Source: Prorocentrum cordatum (Eukaryota; Sar; Dinophyceae; Prorocentrales; Prorocentraceae). From it: 50,000 nucleotides of DNA. The position numbers and the translations under genes are program-made. The notes beneath the pieces are model-generated. The model searched no databases and was not told the DNA's origin. It worked only from the letters and a program-made list of their open reading frames with translations. The DNA lies in assembly GCA_963575745.1 (NCBI GenBank), contig CAUYUJ010021649.1:491382-541381 (forward strand), written 5' to 3'. Of the stretch, positions 30,116-40,537 are shown piece after piece (position 1 is the first letter of the stretch; every line of letters starts with the position of its first letter).

Positions 30116-30959
30116 TTGATTTTGAGCATGGACAAGGAGGTCCGCGGGGGAAAAAAAACACCCCCTGCAGAGGAGGCCATGGCAGCCGCGCTCGGGATCC
30201 ATATTGACACAGGTTCCCCAGACAAGCCTGTCGAGGTTCCTGGCTTAGCCGTGGGCGCCTGTCCAGATGGCCCTGAACCGCCGACGCCGTCGGGGGTTGT
30301 TCAGCCCGTCGCTGCGAAAGTTCTCATGAAGATCTTATATGATGCGAGGGTGGCTCGATGTGATTTATTGCGCGCGGTCTGCCGCGCAGCCAGCTGAATC
30401 GCGAAATGGACTGAACAACAGGACATGGACCTTTTTCGCTTGATACGTTGCATCAAGTCCACGACCCTGTACGCAATGACGTCGTGGGTAGGCGACGCAA
30501 TGGGGGATGTCGGGATCCGACAGTGCTCCGATGCAGACCTTGCTAGCGACTTACGAACGCATCGCAGTGCGAGTGCAAGTCATCAGGTGATTTGGGCACC
30601 GCGCGCGGGAGCTAAACAGAGTATGGCTTCTCGTCCGCAAACGTGTGTCCCATGGCGCGCTTGAGGCAGACATTGTTGCAGCAGATCAGGCCTTGCGCGC
30701 AGAGTTACTGCCGGCCCTGCCGTTGGAAAATTCTGCTACGACGAGAGGTCATTGATGGAGTATAGCCAGGCAGTATGCAAGGTTACAAAGGCGGGAGGTT
30801 CGATGAAATTGATGCACCTTCCGCGAAACCACCGTATAGACGCCGCCGACATCTCTGGGCAGTTTACCCGTGGAGTCGTTACTTTTCAGTGTGGACGTGC
30901 TCGCAACGAAGCCGCCGATATCGGTGCGAAACGTTTCGCTGATCCCTTTGCGTGGGTCA

Positions 30960-31053
<94 letters not shown>

Positions 31054-31105
31054 TTTTTTTTTTTTTTTTACCTTGTGGACGTAGTTGCCCCTAAGTTCTG
31101 GAGGG
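30116..31105 (+). pseudogene. copia-type RNase H and polyprotein end
   Basis: Frame 2: VAAKVLMKILYDARVARCDL, then after TGA 30395 KWTEQQDMDLFRLIRCIKST, WVGDAMGDVGIRQCSDADLA (RNase H Asp cluster). A frame change near 30620 leads to HGALEADIVAADQALRAELL, the Glu motif (usually STPEAE). From 30752 frame 2 again gives HLPRNHRIDAADISGQF and ADIGAKRF, the usual copia RNase H end. The reading then enters a T tract (30962-31069) and resumes as LVDVVAPKFW. RNase H removes RNA from the RNA:DNA hybrid. One nonsense codon, frame changes and the T tract show decay. Confidence 0.7.
30962..31069 (+). repeat. 108-base T tract
   Basis: Pure T except a G at 31053. It lies within the RNase H C-terminal coding region between WVKF and LVDVVAPKFW. 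On the - strand it is poly(A), as left by a retroposed RNA inserted in the opposite direction, but no body of such an insert adjoins it. Slippage expansion is the other option. Confidence 0.95.
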
Positions 31106-31313
31106 TGAACGGGCGCCGCGACTATCTAGCATCGATGTTCACTGGCGGTCTTCCCCTGGAACCCGGGGGGGCTCTCAAGCCGCGGATTGGTCTGAAGGCC
31201 GTGGTGCGTCAGGGATGTGTGTGTGTGCGTGTGCGGCACAGAGCGAAAAGATGCATGCAAAAGGAGAGCCAACAAAGGAATGTCAGTGACCGCCATGTCT
31301 ATAAAACAAAGGC

Positions 31314-31730
31314 ATGGCCAAAATGACAACCGCCTCAACAGACGGCAAAGCCGCATCTGGTAAGGCACAGGCTCATGTGCATCCTTTGCCGACAGCAGAC
31401 TCTGCTGTGGCCGTCGGGGAAGGAGCTGATCAGGCACCCGGCAAAGCCGGGGGCGCTGACAGCCAGAGACCCTCCGAGGGTGGCAAGGGTGGTTCCAGGA
31501 AGAGGTGCCATCAGCGAAGATCGAGAGAAGATAAAGACATGATGGCAATGTTTGAGATAACTGACAGTGAATCAGACGCCTCAGATGTGCCTATACTTTC
31601 TCATGAGGGAGACGACTGCAACGAAATTGCCGATGCGGCCGCAGCAAAGGCGGATGATGATGAACTGATGCCTTTGATATACCAACCTGCGAAAGAACCA
31701 GCAGTGGACAGAAACGAATGGAACGGATAA
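31314..31730 (+). CDS. acidic ORF after RNase H, unknown
   Basis: 138 codons from ATG 31314. Ala/Gly/Lys-rich first half containing two copies of the CGGC-AAA-GCCG stem-loop (31343, 31439), then a basic patch (RKRCHQRRSREDK) and an Asp/Glu-rich end. No domain recognised. It may be the linker between RNase H and the methyltransferase-like module. Confidence 0.35.
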   Translation: MAKMTTASTDGKAASGKAQAHVHPLPTADSAVAVGEGADQAPGKAGGADSQRPSEGGKGGSRKRCHQRRSREDKDMMAMFEITDSESDASDVPILSHEGDDCNEIADAAAAKADDDELMPLIYQPAKEPAVDRNEWNG

Positions 31731-31809
31731 TGATTATTGCTTGAATATTGCTGTGGATCAAATAGCAAGATGGGTAGCCCCAGGAACTTCGTTGATAACT
31801 TATGTAGGG

Positions 31810-32400
31810 TAGCGCGATGCACCGACGGCGAGGATATGGGGACCGAAGAAAGCAAAAACAACGCACTCACGGATATCGGATAGTTTAAGGGAACACATAT
31901 TTCGCTGTGGGGTTCGATCCCGTGCACTGGAGGTTCCCCCTGGCAATGTGTTAGCGAGGCTCACTTTTTCCGTGGAGGTGGCCATGGATCTCTTCGATGG
32001 GTCCGAGGAATTCGAAACGATTTTCGATGCCTCTTTTTGGAATTTGAAGAGATTGCACGCGCCGTCGTTGACGCGGGGTGTATAGTTTGCATTGAGTGGC
32101 CGAGCCAGTGTCAGCATTGGAGGGGCCCTCAAGTGAAAGCATTTGTGAGAGAGATAGAGTTGCATAAGACAGCGTTGCGCGGATGAGCGTATGGAGTGAA
32201 GGGAAAAATGGTAATTTCATGAAGAAGCCGTGGACAATTGCTTCGACATCCAGCAGTGTTACCAACGGTCTGGGGCGGAAGTGTGACGGCGCGCATGCGC
32301 GCGTGGGGGCGCGCGGCGAGGATTGCAGGCTTGCCGAAGATTGCGCAGGTGAGTTTGCACAACAGATTCGCGTTGTTCTTGCGCGCGCTGCCTCGCATTC
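31810..32400 (+). pseudogene. methyltransferase-like module of the copia-type element
   Basis: Frame 0 reads through with two stops (TAG 31881-31883, TGA 32184-32186). It contains ISLWGSIPCTGGSPWQ (Pro-Cys, like motif IV of cytosine-5 methyltransferases, Cys codon 31923-31925), CIEWPSQCQHWRG (in the place of ENP/ENV, motif VI), GKNGNFMKKPWTIASTSSSV and LGRKCDGAHARVGARG. The same blocks in the same order occur at 5551-5930 in the DIRS-like element (ISWPCTAFG, RENPWLSAAW, PARIVSTSEDV, LRCSGDHVHD). A SAM-binding motif I is not visible upstream, so the domain may be truncated. A role in DNA or RNA modification by the element is inference. Confidence 0.58.
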
Positions 32401-32427
32401 TTTCTTCCATCTTCCCCCCCTCTCGTC

Positions 32428-33937
32428 GTGATGTACGCGCCGCTGCCATTTTCTCTCGTCAGCAGGGGTGGGGCCGTCGTCGGCCGCGCCCCCCCTCAGC
32501 GGGGCCGCCGCGTAGCCGGCCGCTCCCCCCTCGCGGGCCGCGGGCGCCGGCCTATAGCCTTCCGGCCGCTTCCCCGCTCGCGGCGACAGACTCTTGGTCT
32601 CCCGGCGGTACTGCCGCTCGAGATGCATGCGAAGGAAAGTCGGTTCTCTCTATGCAAAACAATAGGGTGCAGATACCTCGCGGGCATCGCCTGGGCGCAG
32701 TCCAAGGTGGGCCCCACGGAGGACAAGGAACCGCCCGATGAACAGGCAGAGGAACGGATAACGGCACGGCCGAAAGAGTGCTACGAGGATGTCAATAGAT
32801 TGCCCAGATCATTGTTGCAAGGCTTGCTGGGGCAGCTACGACGCGACAAGGGCGATATTTCTACTCATGACGACGACTGCCTGACACGATTTCCGAACGA
32901 ACAACCCGACCAACATTGCGCGAATGGTCGCAGAGACACTGGATATGTTTAGCCCCCGAACGGCAAAGCCGCTAGGGAAGCTTAAAGTACCAGTTATGTG
33001 CGCCTCGGAGCACTACCCGAAGATTTTGGACGCTGCAGAGGTGGCTGACGCGGATCATTCAGATGGTGATCCGAATGAGACGAGTCTTCCCAAGGCGAAA
33101 GTGATTACCAAAGCGTGGGCCCGTGTTGAATTAAAACACGCGTACCATTGATAACCAGATGATGATGGCAGAGAATTCTTTCACGGCGAAAAGGTATCGG
33201 AAATGCCTCGCGGACGGTGGATACAGCAGGTTGTGATGACCCGAAATGGTTGCACGTGTTCTTGGACGGATAATGTTGCAATTGCATTCAATGAGGAATT
33301 AGGAATTGAAGTCAGCCAATGAATCAGCAATTCAGAGATTGCGCAATAAAAGTCTGTTGATCCATGGACCGTTGTCTGGGCAACGTGCAAGCAGGACTCG
33401 CGATGTAATTGCAGAGGCAATTTTGATGGTCCGCCTCCAGATTTGGCGCAGATCAAGGAATGGCCGAATGTCAGTCACACGTTGACCCGAGCACCACGCT
33501 GACGTGTAGGTTCTTCACTGGGCCTCCATGAGACCCGACGAGCAAACCTGTCCGTTTTTGCGATCATGGAAAAATAATTGGACCGGTTCTTGGGGCTGCT
33601 CAGCGTGCCTACACGGCAGGGGCAGGATATTTTGTTATTATCAAAACTATTGACAGACGCACGGATCAAGTTGTCTTCATGAACGATCGGCCTTCACACA
33701 GGCCGGGCTGTTGATGAATGGGGGGCCCATTTTGCACTTCCAGTAGTCAGAGGAGAGCCCGAAGTGAAAACAATTGGTCGCGCAAGCACTGACCGGGGAG
33801 GCTCCGAGTAAACGCCGCGATAGGAAGGAGGAGCGAGAGCTAAACTTCGCTCAGCGACGCAGTCATCTGAGCGAGGAGAGCCGCTCTCGAGGGAAGGCGG
33901 TGTTTTGACTTAACAGGCTAACTCCCCACTGAAGCGG
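32428..33937. other. decayed coding region after the methyltransferase-like module
   Basis: Open frames 32428-32952 and 32924-33151 give charged, coding-like protein (PTEDKEPPDEQAEERITARP; KVITKAWARVELKH) without a recognised domain. 33152-33780 has many stops in every frame. 33790-33900 has a basic helical stretch (SKRRDRKEERELNFAQRRSH) ending at a TGA 33906-33908. Confidence 0.35.
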
Positions 33938-35725
33938 ATGGGCGACGATGAAGGGCGGAGGCCCGTTGAGGTGGCCAGAATTGAGACGCCCATGCGTGCT
34001 GAGGAGGAAGCGATCCCTTTGGACATTCCCATTCCAGATGCGCCCTTTGATGCACCGTGGGGAGGTGGTTCCTCGAGCTCTGGTGCTGCAAGTGGCGCTC
34101 CGAGCGGAAATGCTGCCCCAAATTATCCCGCCGCCGGCGCAGCCGAGGGTTGGGGAACGTGGTCTGGATCTGGATCTGGCGGCGGAAACGACGGACAGGA
34201 CCCTAATGCACCGAGCGGGGGTGGGAGTGGAGTCCAACCTCCTGATCCGGGCCCGCCTGAACCTCCTCGCTCGGTAGGAATAGGTGGCGAGTCAGATCCG
34301 CCCTATTTGGCCCGTGGAAGTTGGAATGTGCTGCAACGCAGGGAGCAAACAGGGGCCGGCGCAGCCGCGCCCCTGAAGGGCGGCGAAGTGCCGGATGAAT
34401 GGGCTCGTTGTATTAAAGAGGTAGTCGCGCTGTGCGCTGACGTAGCCGACGCTTCCCCTCACATCTCGTTGGGGATGGCTTAGTGAACAGGAGATGTGTC
34501 AGGCCATTGCGCAATTGGCAGAGGTGCATGGCCACGGGTGGATTCCATGCAGTGGTGAGGAACTGGCTGCCATGGTGCGGACCGGCAGACCCCCGCGGGA
34601 TTTCTTCCGGCCTTTGGCGCAGACATCTAACAAAGGATGCAAATCTTGGGGCGCTGTCATGCATGTTGTGTCTGATTCGACGTGTAAGTTCAGTAATTCT
34701 CTGGATGGGAGGCTTGGTGGTTCCGCGAGCCCACAATGGTTCATGCGGAACAGTCTTCAGGGGACGGACGCAGATTTTAAATGCGGAGTATGCGGACCAG
34801 CGCTCTTGCAGTGCATGATGAAGCAGGATTGGTGAAATAATCCGGTTCCAATCACATGGGGAGTTCCATCCCGGGCCAACACGCGCCAATACAATGCGTA
34901 TTTTGGTCCACGAACGATATTTCCGACGGAAACAATTGCAGCGTCATGGGGCTGCCCGGAAATAAGAAGGATAATGCTGAGCCTCAAGTGCAGATGGCAT
35001 TGCTTGGCCCATTTTTTGAAACAGCCAAGATAATGATCGATGAGGCGGTACAGCGTTCCAAGACGGGAGCCATGCAGATATTTCACGCCGGCGGAGATCA
35101 TAGACGTTGGCAATCGGAGAATGGCGCATTCAGAATGAACGCCATGTGGGATGACATTGCCACCTAGCTGCGGGCGCGCATGAATCAGCGTATTGAACGA
35201 TGCAGGGCTGCAGGGATTCAGCCTAAAATGATTTTTTTGGACGGCGCATGTTTGTATCGGAAATTGCGTCGCACCCCGAACGTTGCGTGCCATCTTCTTG
35301 ATCCGCATGAAACGTGCAAATTGGACAGAGACGGTGCAATGGTCGAGGTTCAAGGGTGTGAAATTATTGCCGATCGTATGATGAAAGCAGCACGGCTTGC
35401 GGTCTGGTTATTTTTCCAGCCCTCTGGCGGCTCAGCCGCCCAGGGGTGGGCCTGCGAAAACGAATTGCGAGCGGGCGGATTTGCGAAGATAGAAGCTACC
35501 TATGAGGGGCGCGTCTCGAATTTGACAAACTGGTGTCCAGAGGGCAACGGTGCTCCGACGTCGATAATGGGAACGTTCCCTGTCGCTGAATCACTCGCGA
35601 CAGTGCGACTGGGACAGGGCAGGGGGCGCGGCGTTCTTTGTTCTCGCAAGAGTGGGGAGATTATATGTCGACAGAGAATGGGTGTGAGAAGCACATGCAT
35701 TGGAGCGAGTTTCATTTCTTCCTGA
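33938..35725 (+). pseudogene. unrecognised accessory gene of the element, broken
   Basis: Three pieces probably form one gene: frame 2 33938-34483 (Gly/Pro/Ala-rich, then DEWARCIKEVVALCADVAD), frame 0 34494-34835 (with Cys residues, FKCGVCGPALLQC), then frame 2 34856-35725, interrupted by one TAG at 35165-35167 (NAMWDDIAT, stop, LRARMNQRIERC). The last part is well folded-looking, with mixed helix and strand (IQPKMIFLDGACLYRKL, GCEIIADRMMKAARLAVW). I do not recognise a family. Two frame changes and one stop indicate decay. Confidence 0.4.
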
Positions 35726-36219
35726 AGAGGAACTTGCCTTGCATTCATGGTGCGCCTCCTAAGGGGCGAGACGTGAGTCGTGCTGGAGAAAAGATCCTCA
35801 TTGATCAGTTTATGCAACAAACAATAGATGCCTTGGAAACATCTCGACCACTTTTTCGGTCCCCCGCTCAGTCTGCCAAACGGACAGCGTGGCGAACCTC
35901 GGGGGCACGGCCCGTGATGAGGCAAGACGACCAATTGGAGGTCAGCCCCGCTGGAGCGGTTTCGACTGTCAGCCTTGCTGGGGCCGGAAAAGCCGCGCAA
36001 AGTCCGAGCGACGCAGGGGATTTTGTTGGACCTGGCGCAGCCAAGAGTTCGACTAAAAATCGGGCACGCTCAGTGGAATCTGTTAGAGTACTAACCGCTG
36101 TTTTCCCCGCGGTTCATTGTGAGAAAGCAATGGAAGAGAAGTGCCCCGATAACAAATCGACAACACTGGGCAAGAAGAAGAGGACATACCTTCAGTCGGT
36201 CAGTCGACAATCAGAGTGA
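35638..36219 (+). CDS. unrecognised ORF, Ala/Ser-rich C-terminus
   Basis: 193 codons overlapping the end of the previous piece in another frame (probable frame change near 35640). The first 60 residues look structured (WSEFHFFLKRNLPC, then GEKILIDQFMQQTIDALE). The rest is Ala/Gly/Ser-rich with a basic end (LGKKKRTYLQ). No family recognised. Confidence 0.3.
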   Translation: MFSQEWGDYMSTENGCEKHMHWSEFHFFLKRNLPCIHGAPPKGRDVSRAGEKILIDQFMQQTIDALETSRPLFRSPAQSAKRTAWRTSGARPVMRQDDQLEVSPAGAVSTVSLAGAGKAAQSPSDAGDFVGPGAAKSSTKNRARSVESVRVLTAVFPAVHCEKAMEEKCPDNKSTTLGKKKRTYLQSVSRQSE

Positions 36220-37135
36220 CTGAATGAGCTGGTGGAGCCACTACAGCAATAATAATTTGTGACCCGGAGAAGACTAGGACGAATTGTTGCGAAATATCAG
36301 GTGCAATGAAACATTCGTGCGTAGCGAAGCTTGCGATCGGTTGTGTTGCATCGAGCGGAGACGCGTTGTTGGCGGATCAGTTGCTCCAAGACTACGAAAC
36401 GACCTGTTCTGTCTGCAGAATATGTTATCCCGAATTGGGCACAGTTCTTCATTGCACGACGTGACCGCGCGGTGCCCGGGGAACCGAGGGCGACTGTTGA
36501 CCGCGTCACGTGGGGAAAAGCAGCAGTCGTAGAGCATGCAGGGAAGGAGCAATGTGTCCAATTGACGTTGCCTGTTAAAGTGAAAGGGGATGACATGGCA
36601 GAGTTCGGGTCACAGTTGGACTAGGCAGTCCCGCGGAACATCCGTTGGGGCGCTCCACTCAATTCTCGCAGGATTTTCCGATCCTTCCTCCCGACCCAGA
36701 GTATGGGGGACAAGTGAAGAAGACGAACGTCGGGATCTATTCTTTTGCATATCCAGAAGATTACCCTTCGACCCACTTGCGGCGCGCGATGGCGGAAGAG
36801 ACCTTCAGCGATGGATATTGGAACTCTACAGCAATCAGATTTTGGAGTTGTCCGAAATCCGTTACTGGCGATGGTGGGCCAACACATCAATGCACCAAAA
36901 ACACCGATCAAGTGTAATGACAGAGATGCGTATTTACCATGGGCACCCTGCCGCGTGCCATGCGTACAGGGGTGGCGCATGGGCAATATTGCGGCTTTTG
37001 TTGGAAGAAGGCGAAGCTGTCGACAAATATTTCAACGTGAAACGGTTGAGGAGCAAAGAGAGGGCTGAAGGGATAGACAAAGTCAGGCATCAGCAATGCC
37101 AATGGGTTCCCGACCTTTCACCAATCGAATGGTAG
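36220..37135 (+). pseudogene. unrecognised decayed region
   Basis: Overlapping frames 36331-36624, 36590-37135 and 36745-37068 each carry part of a coding-like sequence (for example YVIPNWAQFFIARRDR; MVGQHINAPKTPIKC; AYRGGAWAILRLLLEEGEAV), as expected after several frame changes. No family recognised. Confidence 0.3.
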
Positions 37136-37171
37136 GAACATGCGTCACCGTACCTCGAGTATGATCCATCG

Positions 37172-37894
37172 ATGGCGAACGTGTGGGGCTACTTGGGGAG
37201 CAGAGGTTTCGAACTCGCTTTCGAACGCCCTCTCTTGGACGGAGCAAATGAGGATAGAAAGCGTCCGGATCATGGCCAAGGAGAGGCCGTGGCCAAGACG
37301 TCGGCGCAGCCGGCAGGCTGGTCCGCCTCTGGTGCAGCCATGCCTCCACCGCGTTTTGGTGATCCTCAGGGTCCGAAGCCTCCGGCTCCCCAAACAGCCA
37401 GCCCTCCTGTGCCGCCGACTCCTAAGGGCCAGGGGGACATGGCGGCTGCTGGGTCGGATGCCGAATCTCAGGAAGGGGGCCTGTCTTTTGCGGCGCCGCT
37501 GCCAGGGGGCAGGAATCCTTGGGAATCTTTTTCAGACAATGCGTCGAAGCCGCCTCCGCCCCCTCCTGGGCCTGCTCCGAAGTTGCTGGCCAAGCCATGT
37601 GAGCCCGATCAGACGCCAAAGAGAGAGGCAAAATCGCCGCCACCAGACATTCGGAAGCAGTGGAGGCCCTCTTTGAGAGACGACGCACCTTCGACAGCGG
37701 TGGATACGCCGGGCGTAGGAAGCGCGAAGAGTCTGACTGTGCTTCCAACGCTCCCTTCAAGGGATCCCCCGCGTTTCGATCTTCAACGTGGCAACGAGGC
37801 ACCTGGCTCTCCAACAGAGGCGCAGCAAGAGCAGCCCGGCAAAGCCGGAGCTAGCCAGAAGACTATTGAAATAAGTGCCCCGGAGAGTTTCTGA
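37172..37894 (+). CDS. Pro/Gly-rich low-complexity ORF
   Basis: 240 codons, mostly Pro, Ala, Gly, Ser (PPRFGDPQGPKPPAPQTASP; KPPPPPPGPAPKLLA), with a short structured start (WGYLGSRGFELAFERPLL). It resembles a disordered linker rather than a domain. Contains stem-loops at 37302 and 37837. Followed by a short helical frame 38053-38385 (ELIMLWQARPDGLRLQLDNV; MTLALCYLEQADEKRN). Confidence 0.35.
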   Translation: MANVWGYLGSRGFELAFERPLLDGANEDRKRPDHGQGEAVAKTSAQPAGWSASGAAMPPPRFGDPQGPKPPAPQTASPPVPPTPKGQGDMAAAGSDAESQEGGLSFAAPLPGGRNPWESFSDNASKPPPPPPGPAPKLLAKPCEPDQTPKREAKSPPPDIRKQWRPSLRDDAPSTAVDTPGVGSAKSLTVLPTLPSRDPPRFDLQRGNEAPGSPTEAQQEQPGKAGASQKTIEISAPESF

Positions 37895-38323
37895 AGTCTT
37901 GTGCTTGACTTGTCAGATCCTCCTCGCGCGGATGCGACAGTGCGCGACCAGCGGCCCTCCCAACCAGATAGGCTTGGTGAGGGTGACGGAGAAGGGGCAA
38001 AGCATAATTTCGATGTGTTGTTGCTCCAAATGACCTCCCAGACAATGATCCTGTGTCAGTGGTTGCTAGATTGGTCAGGGACCTCTTATCCATGCATTTT
38101 GGACCTCAGTCGAGCCGAGCACATTTGTCATTGCGTAACGAGCTGATAATGCTCTGGCAAGCCCGGCCCGACGGACTTCGACTTCAGCTTGACAATGTTA
38201 GGGAGCTCGCTGTTGAATCGGCGACCTTTTTGAAGGGTGACATGATGACCTTGGCACTTTGCTATCTAGAACAAGCAGATGAGAAGAGGAATGCGCCCTC
38301 TGAGTACTCGTTGCCTTTAAAAA

Positions 38324-39172
38324 TTGGGCCTTTGTCTACGTGGCTTCTTTCAGATTCGCTACTCGGAATATATTTCCACAGGTGAAGTTCCAAATGCCCG
38401 AATGATTGTTGACCCTGTGGCGTTGACCGGCGCGACGGGGGGCAACGAAGGGTCCGCCGCAGCAGAAACAGACGGGGGAAGTGACGCGCGGCCTGCTGAA
38501 CCGCAGGACATTAGACTAAGGATCCCTTATTCTGGGGAGGAGTCTTCCTTGTTAATCGTGGAAGACGCGGGCGCTGATAATAGTCCAGGAGTCGCGAATA
38601 TATGTATGCGCGTGGCTCTTCCGCCGACGCCTGATCATAAACAGCTCCGTCCAGAGGAGCGCGGCCCTCCGGGTCGGACTAGGAATGTCAGTCACGCCAC
38701 ATCCACTATTGATGGAGTGCCCTTGTATTTTGATCAACGACAGCGGGGCAACATTCGTGATGGAACGAGTGATGAAGTCCGAAAGCAGGTCGCTGAAGCC
38801 CGCGGGGATGGCTCAGTGCCCCCGCGCATTGCAGCTGTTCGTGGGCGTCCCTATATCGGGTTCAGGGAGAATGCACGCGTGGTACATGACCCAATATTTG
38901 CGCTGCTTGGGGAGCTAGAGGTAGCCAGTTTTGAGCAAGCGCTCAGATATCTCAAAGCAGAGTTTGACTCGGATGACAGATCAGACTCCGTTCCCCAGGG
39001 GGCCTACAATGCATTCATTCCCCTAGTGCTGCTGAATGACGCTACCGGCACAGCCGAGGAAGCGGAGGCACGGCTGTTGAAGCACGGCCGAAAGCCCGCC
39101 ATGCTGGGAAGCTCGGAATTTTGGAGAGTGCAGCCGCCGAACGCATTCCGCACCCCCAAGCGCAAATTATAG
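38324..39172 (+). CDS. unrecognised ORF upstream of the Tpt1/KptA-like domain
   Basis: 282 codons. The first part (to about 38620) is acidic and Gly/Pro-rich. The latter part looks folded: GVPLYFDQRQRGNIRDGTS, ARVVHDPIFALLGELEVASF and YNAFIPLVLLNDATGTAEEA. Its end overlaps the next ORF by 52 bases in another frame (HGRKPAMLGSSEFWRV...), so the two probably were one reading frame changed at about 39125-39172. No family recognised. Confidence 0.4.
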   Translation: MGLCLRGFFQIRYSEYISTGEVPNARMIVDPVALTGATGGNEGSAAAETDGGSDARPAEPQDIRLRIPYSGEESSLLIVEDAGADNSPGVANICMRVALPPTPDHKQLRPEERGPPGRTRNVSHATSTIDGVPLYFDQRQRGNIRDGTSDEVRKQVAEARGDGSVPPRIAAVRGRPYIGFRENARVVHDPIFALLGELEVASFEQALRYLKAEFDSDDRSDSVPQGAYNAFIPLVLLNDATGTAEEAEARLLKHGRKPAMLGSSEFWRVQPPNAFRTPKRKL

Positions 39173-39915
39173 GCGAGTGTTCGGTGTACATGGCGAGGCA
39201 TTGCGCCGAGTACGCCCTCTCATCAGGCGGGTGGGGGAATGTGGGCGACCTCATTCAGAAGATGACGAACGATGGTGTAACGCGCGCCACTACTGCTCCT
39301 GCAATGCACGGCCTGACAACGTTGCCACCAGGAGAGATTGATGTTCTCAGCGTCAGGGCCGATGACATTGCGAATCTTGAACAGACGCATCTAATTGAGC
39401 AGTGGCGGTCCTTTCTGAACCCATACGCCTCGCGCGACGCAGTCGTTGATGAGGAACACGGGGACCGAGTCATCACCATCGATAGAGGTGAACGGGCTGC
39501 TAAGCCCATGCCATTGTTCTTTCGTGCATGTCAGGGACACTCTTGTTTTGCTCACAGCATCGAGCGTATGCATGCTCCTTGCGAGTTTGGGATGGCGCGG
39601 TGCCATGAGCACCTGCTGCATGTGACGTCCTTAGAAACCATAATGGAATCAACGCTGGGAGAAGGGATCACCAAGTTTCCGAACAAGCTTAGTGGATTGT
39701 GCAAAGCACCTGGCTACGGACCTCTCATCGGGGCGCGAGTTCTTTGTGGAACATGTTGCACAACGTCCCTCACTGGCTCAGCCAGCGGATGGACGGTGAG
39801 GCTCCGCCCGCCAGGGTATATCAGGCTGAGGGCAATGCCCCTGCCGGCGGTGGACCACCCAATCGGGGTGCTTGGCCTCGTTCAATCACCCCGTCTTTCT
39901 GGGGCACTGATGTGA
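39121..39915 (+). pseudogene. Tpt1/KptA-like RNA 2'-phosphotransferase domain
   Basis: 264 codons. Three of the four catalytic residues expected in Tpt1/KptA enzymes (Arg-His-Arg-Arg) can be placed: Arg26-His27 in YMARHCAEYAL (family LRH motif), followed by GGWGNVGDLIQKM (family DGW-x-x-x-x-DLL), and Arg135 in FFRACQGHS (family RAxQGHS). LLHVTSLETIM at 165-175 stands where the family has HGT...I. The fourth Arg is not certain; the sequence drifts after about residue 195, perhaps through a frame change. Known enzymes move a splice-junction 2'-phosphate from RNA to NAD+. In a retroelement the role is unknown; an effect on tRNA or element RNA ends is speculation. Confidence 0.5.
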
Positions 39916-40537
39916 CGCACAATGAGACTTGGCAAAATGTTGTTGTCTTCAATGGACGGGTAGTGACTCGCCTTAGTGACCATGGGACAAGCACGTTTCA
40001 ATGAAAATCCGCGTATTGTACAACTGCAAATGGTTGAACAAGTTGGTAGAAACACCGTGCCACAGGTAATTTGGACCTTGCTATTTTCACAAGAGTGGTC
40101 TGCGTGGGAGGTTGCTTTCTCGTCTGATGCAATCAGCACGTGGGTCTTCTCCGATGAACAAGTGGTCGATGTAGGACAAAAGTACTCTGTCCGAAGAAGA
40201 AAAGGCTTTCATCGTGCGGAGAATGTGGACTGACGGTGGGAGGTACATTTGCGCTCAATAGCATGCCGTGAGGGCTGGTTTTGGATACTGTCTGCCTTGC
40301 CTTACTCCTGTCAGGTACAAACATACGTCAGAGCGAATCACTTACAATCGCCATGAGAAACTGCATGGGGTGTCGCATGGACGACACTAAGACTGAAACC
40401 ACGCCTTGATGTCACCCCGAGAAGAGAGAATCGATCTAATATGATCTCTAACAGGCTAAGAGCAATGAACAAGAGCTCCGCTGACGCTTTGGACAATTTG
40501 AGCAGGGCAGAACAGCATCAGCGCAAATGGGTTACTA
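39916..40537. other. decayed region, no gene seen
   Basis: A short open frame at 39976-40233 (FLENPRIVQLQM-like start, MVEQVGRNTVPQVIWTLLFS) looks coding-derived. The rest has stops in all frames. Confidence 0.4.

Noticed and set aside
31911-31921. ggttcgatccc, a perfect tRNA B-box-like match
   Set aside because: No cloverleaf can be drawn: the T stem has a mismatch and no A box or acceptor stem fits. The bases encode GSIPC of the methyltransferase-like module.
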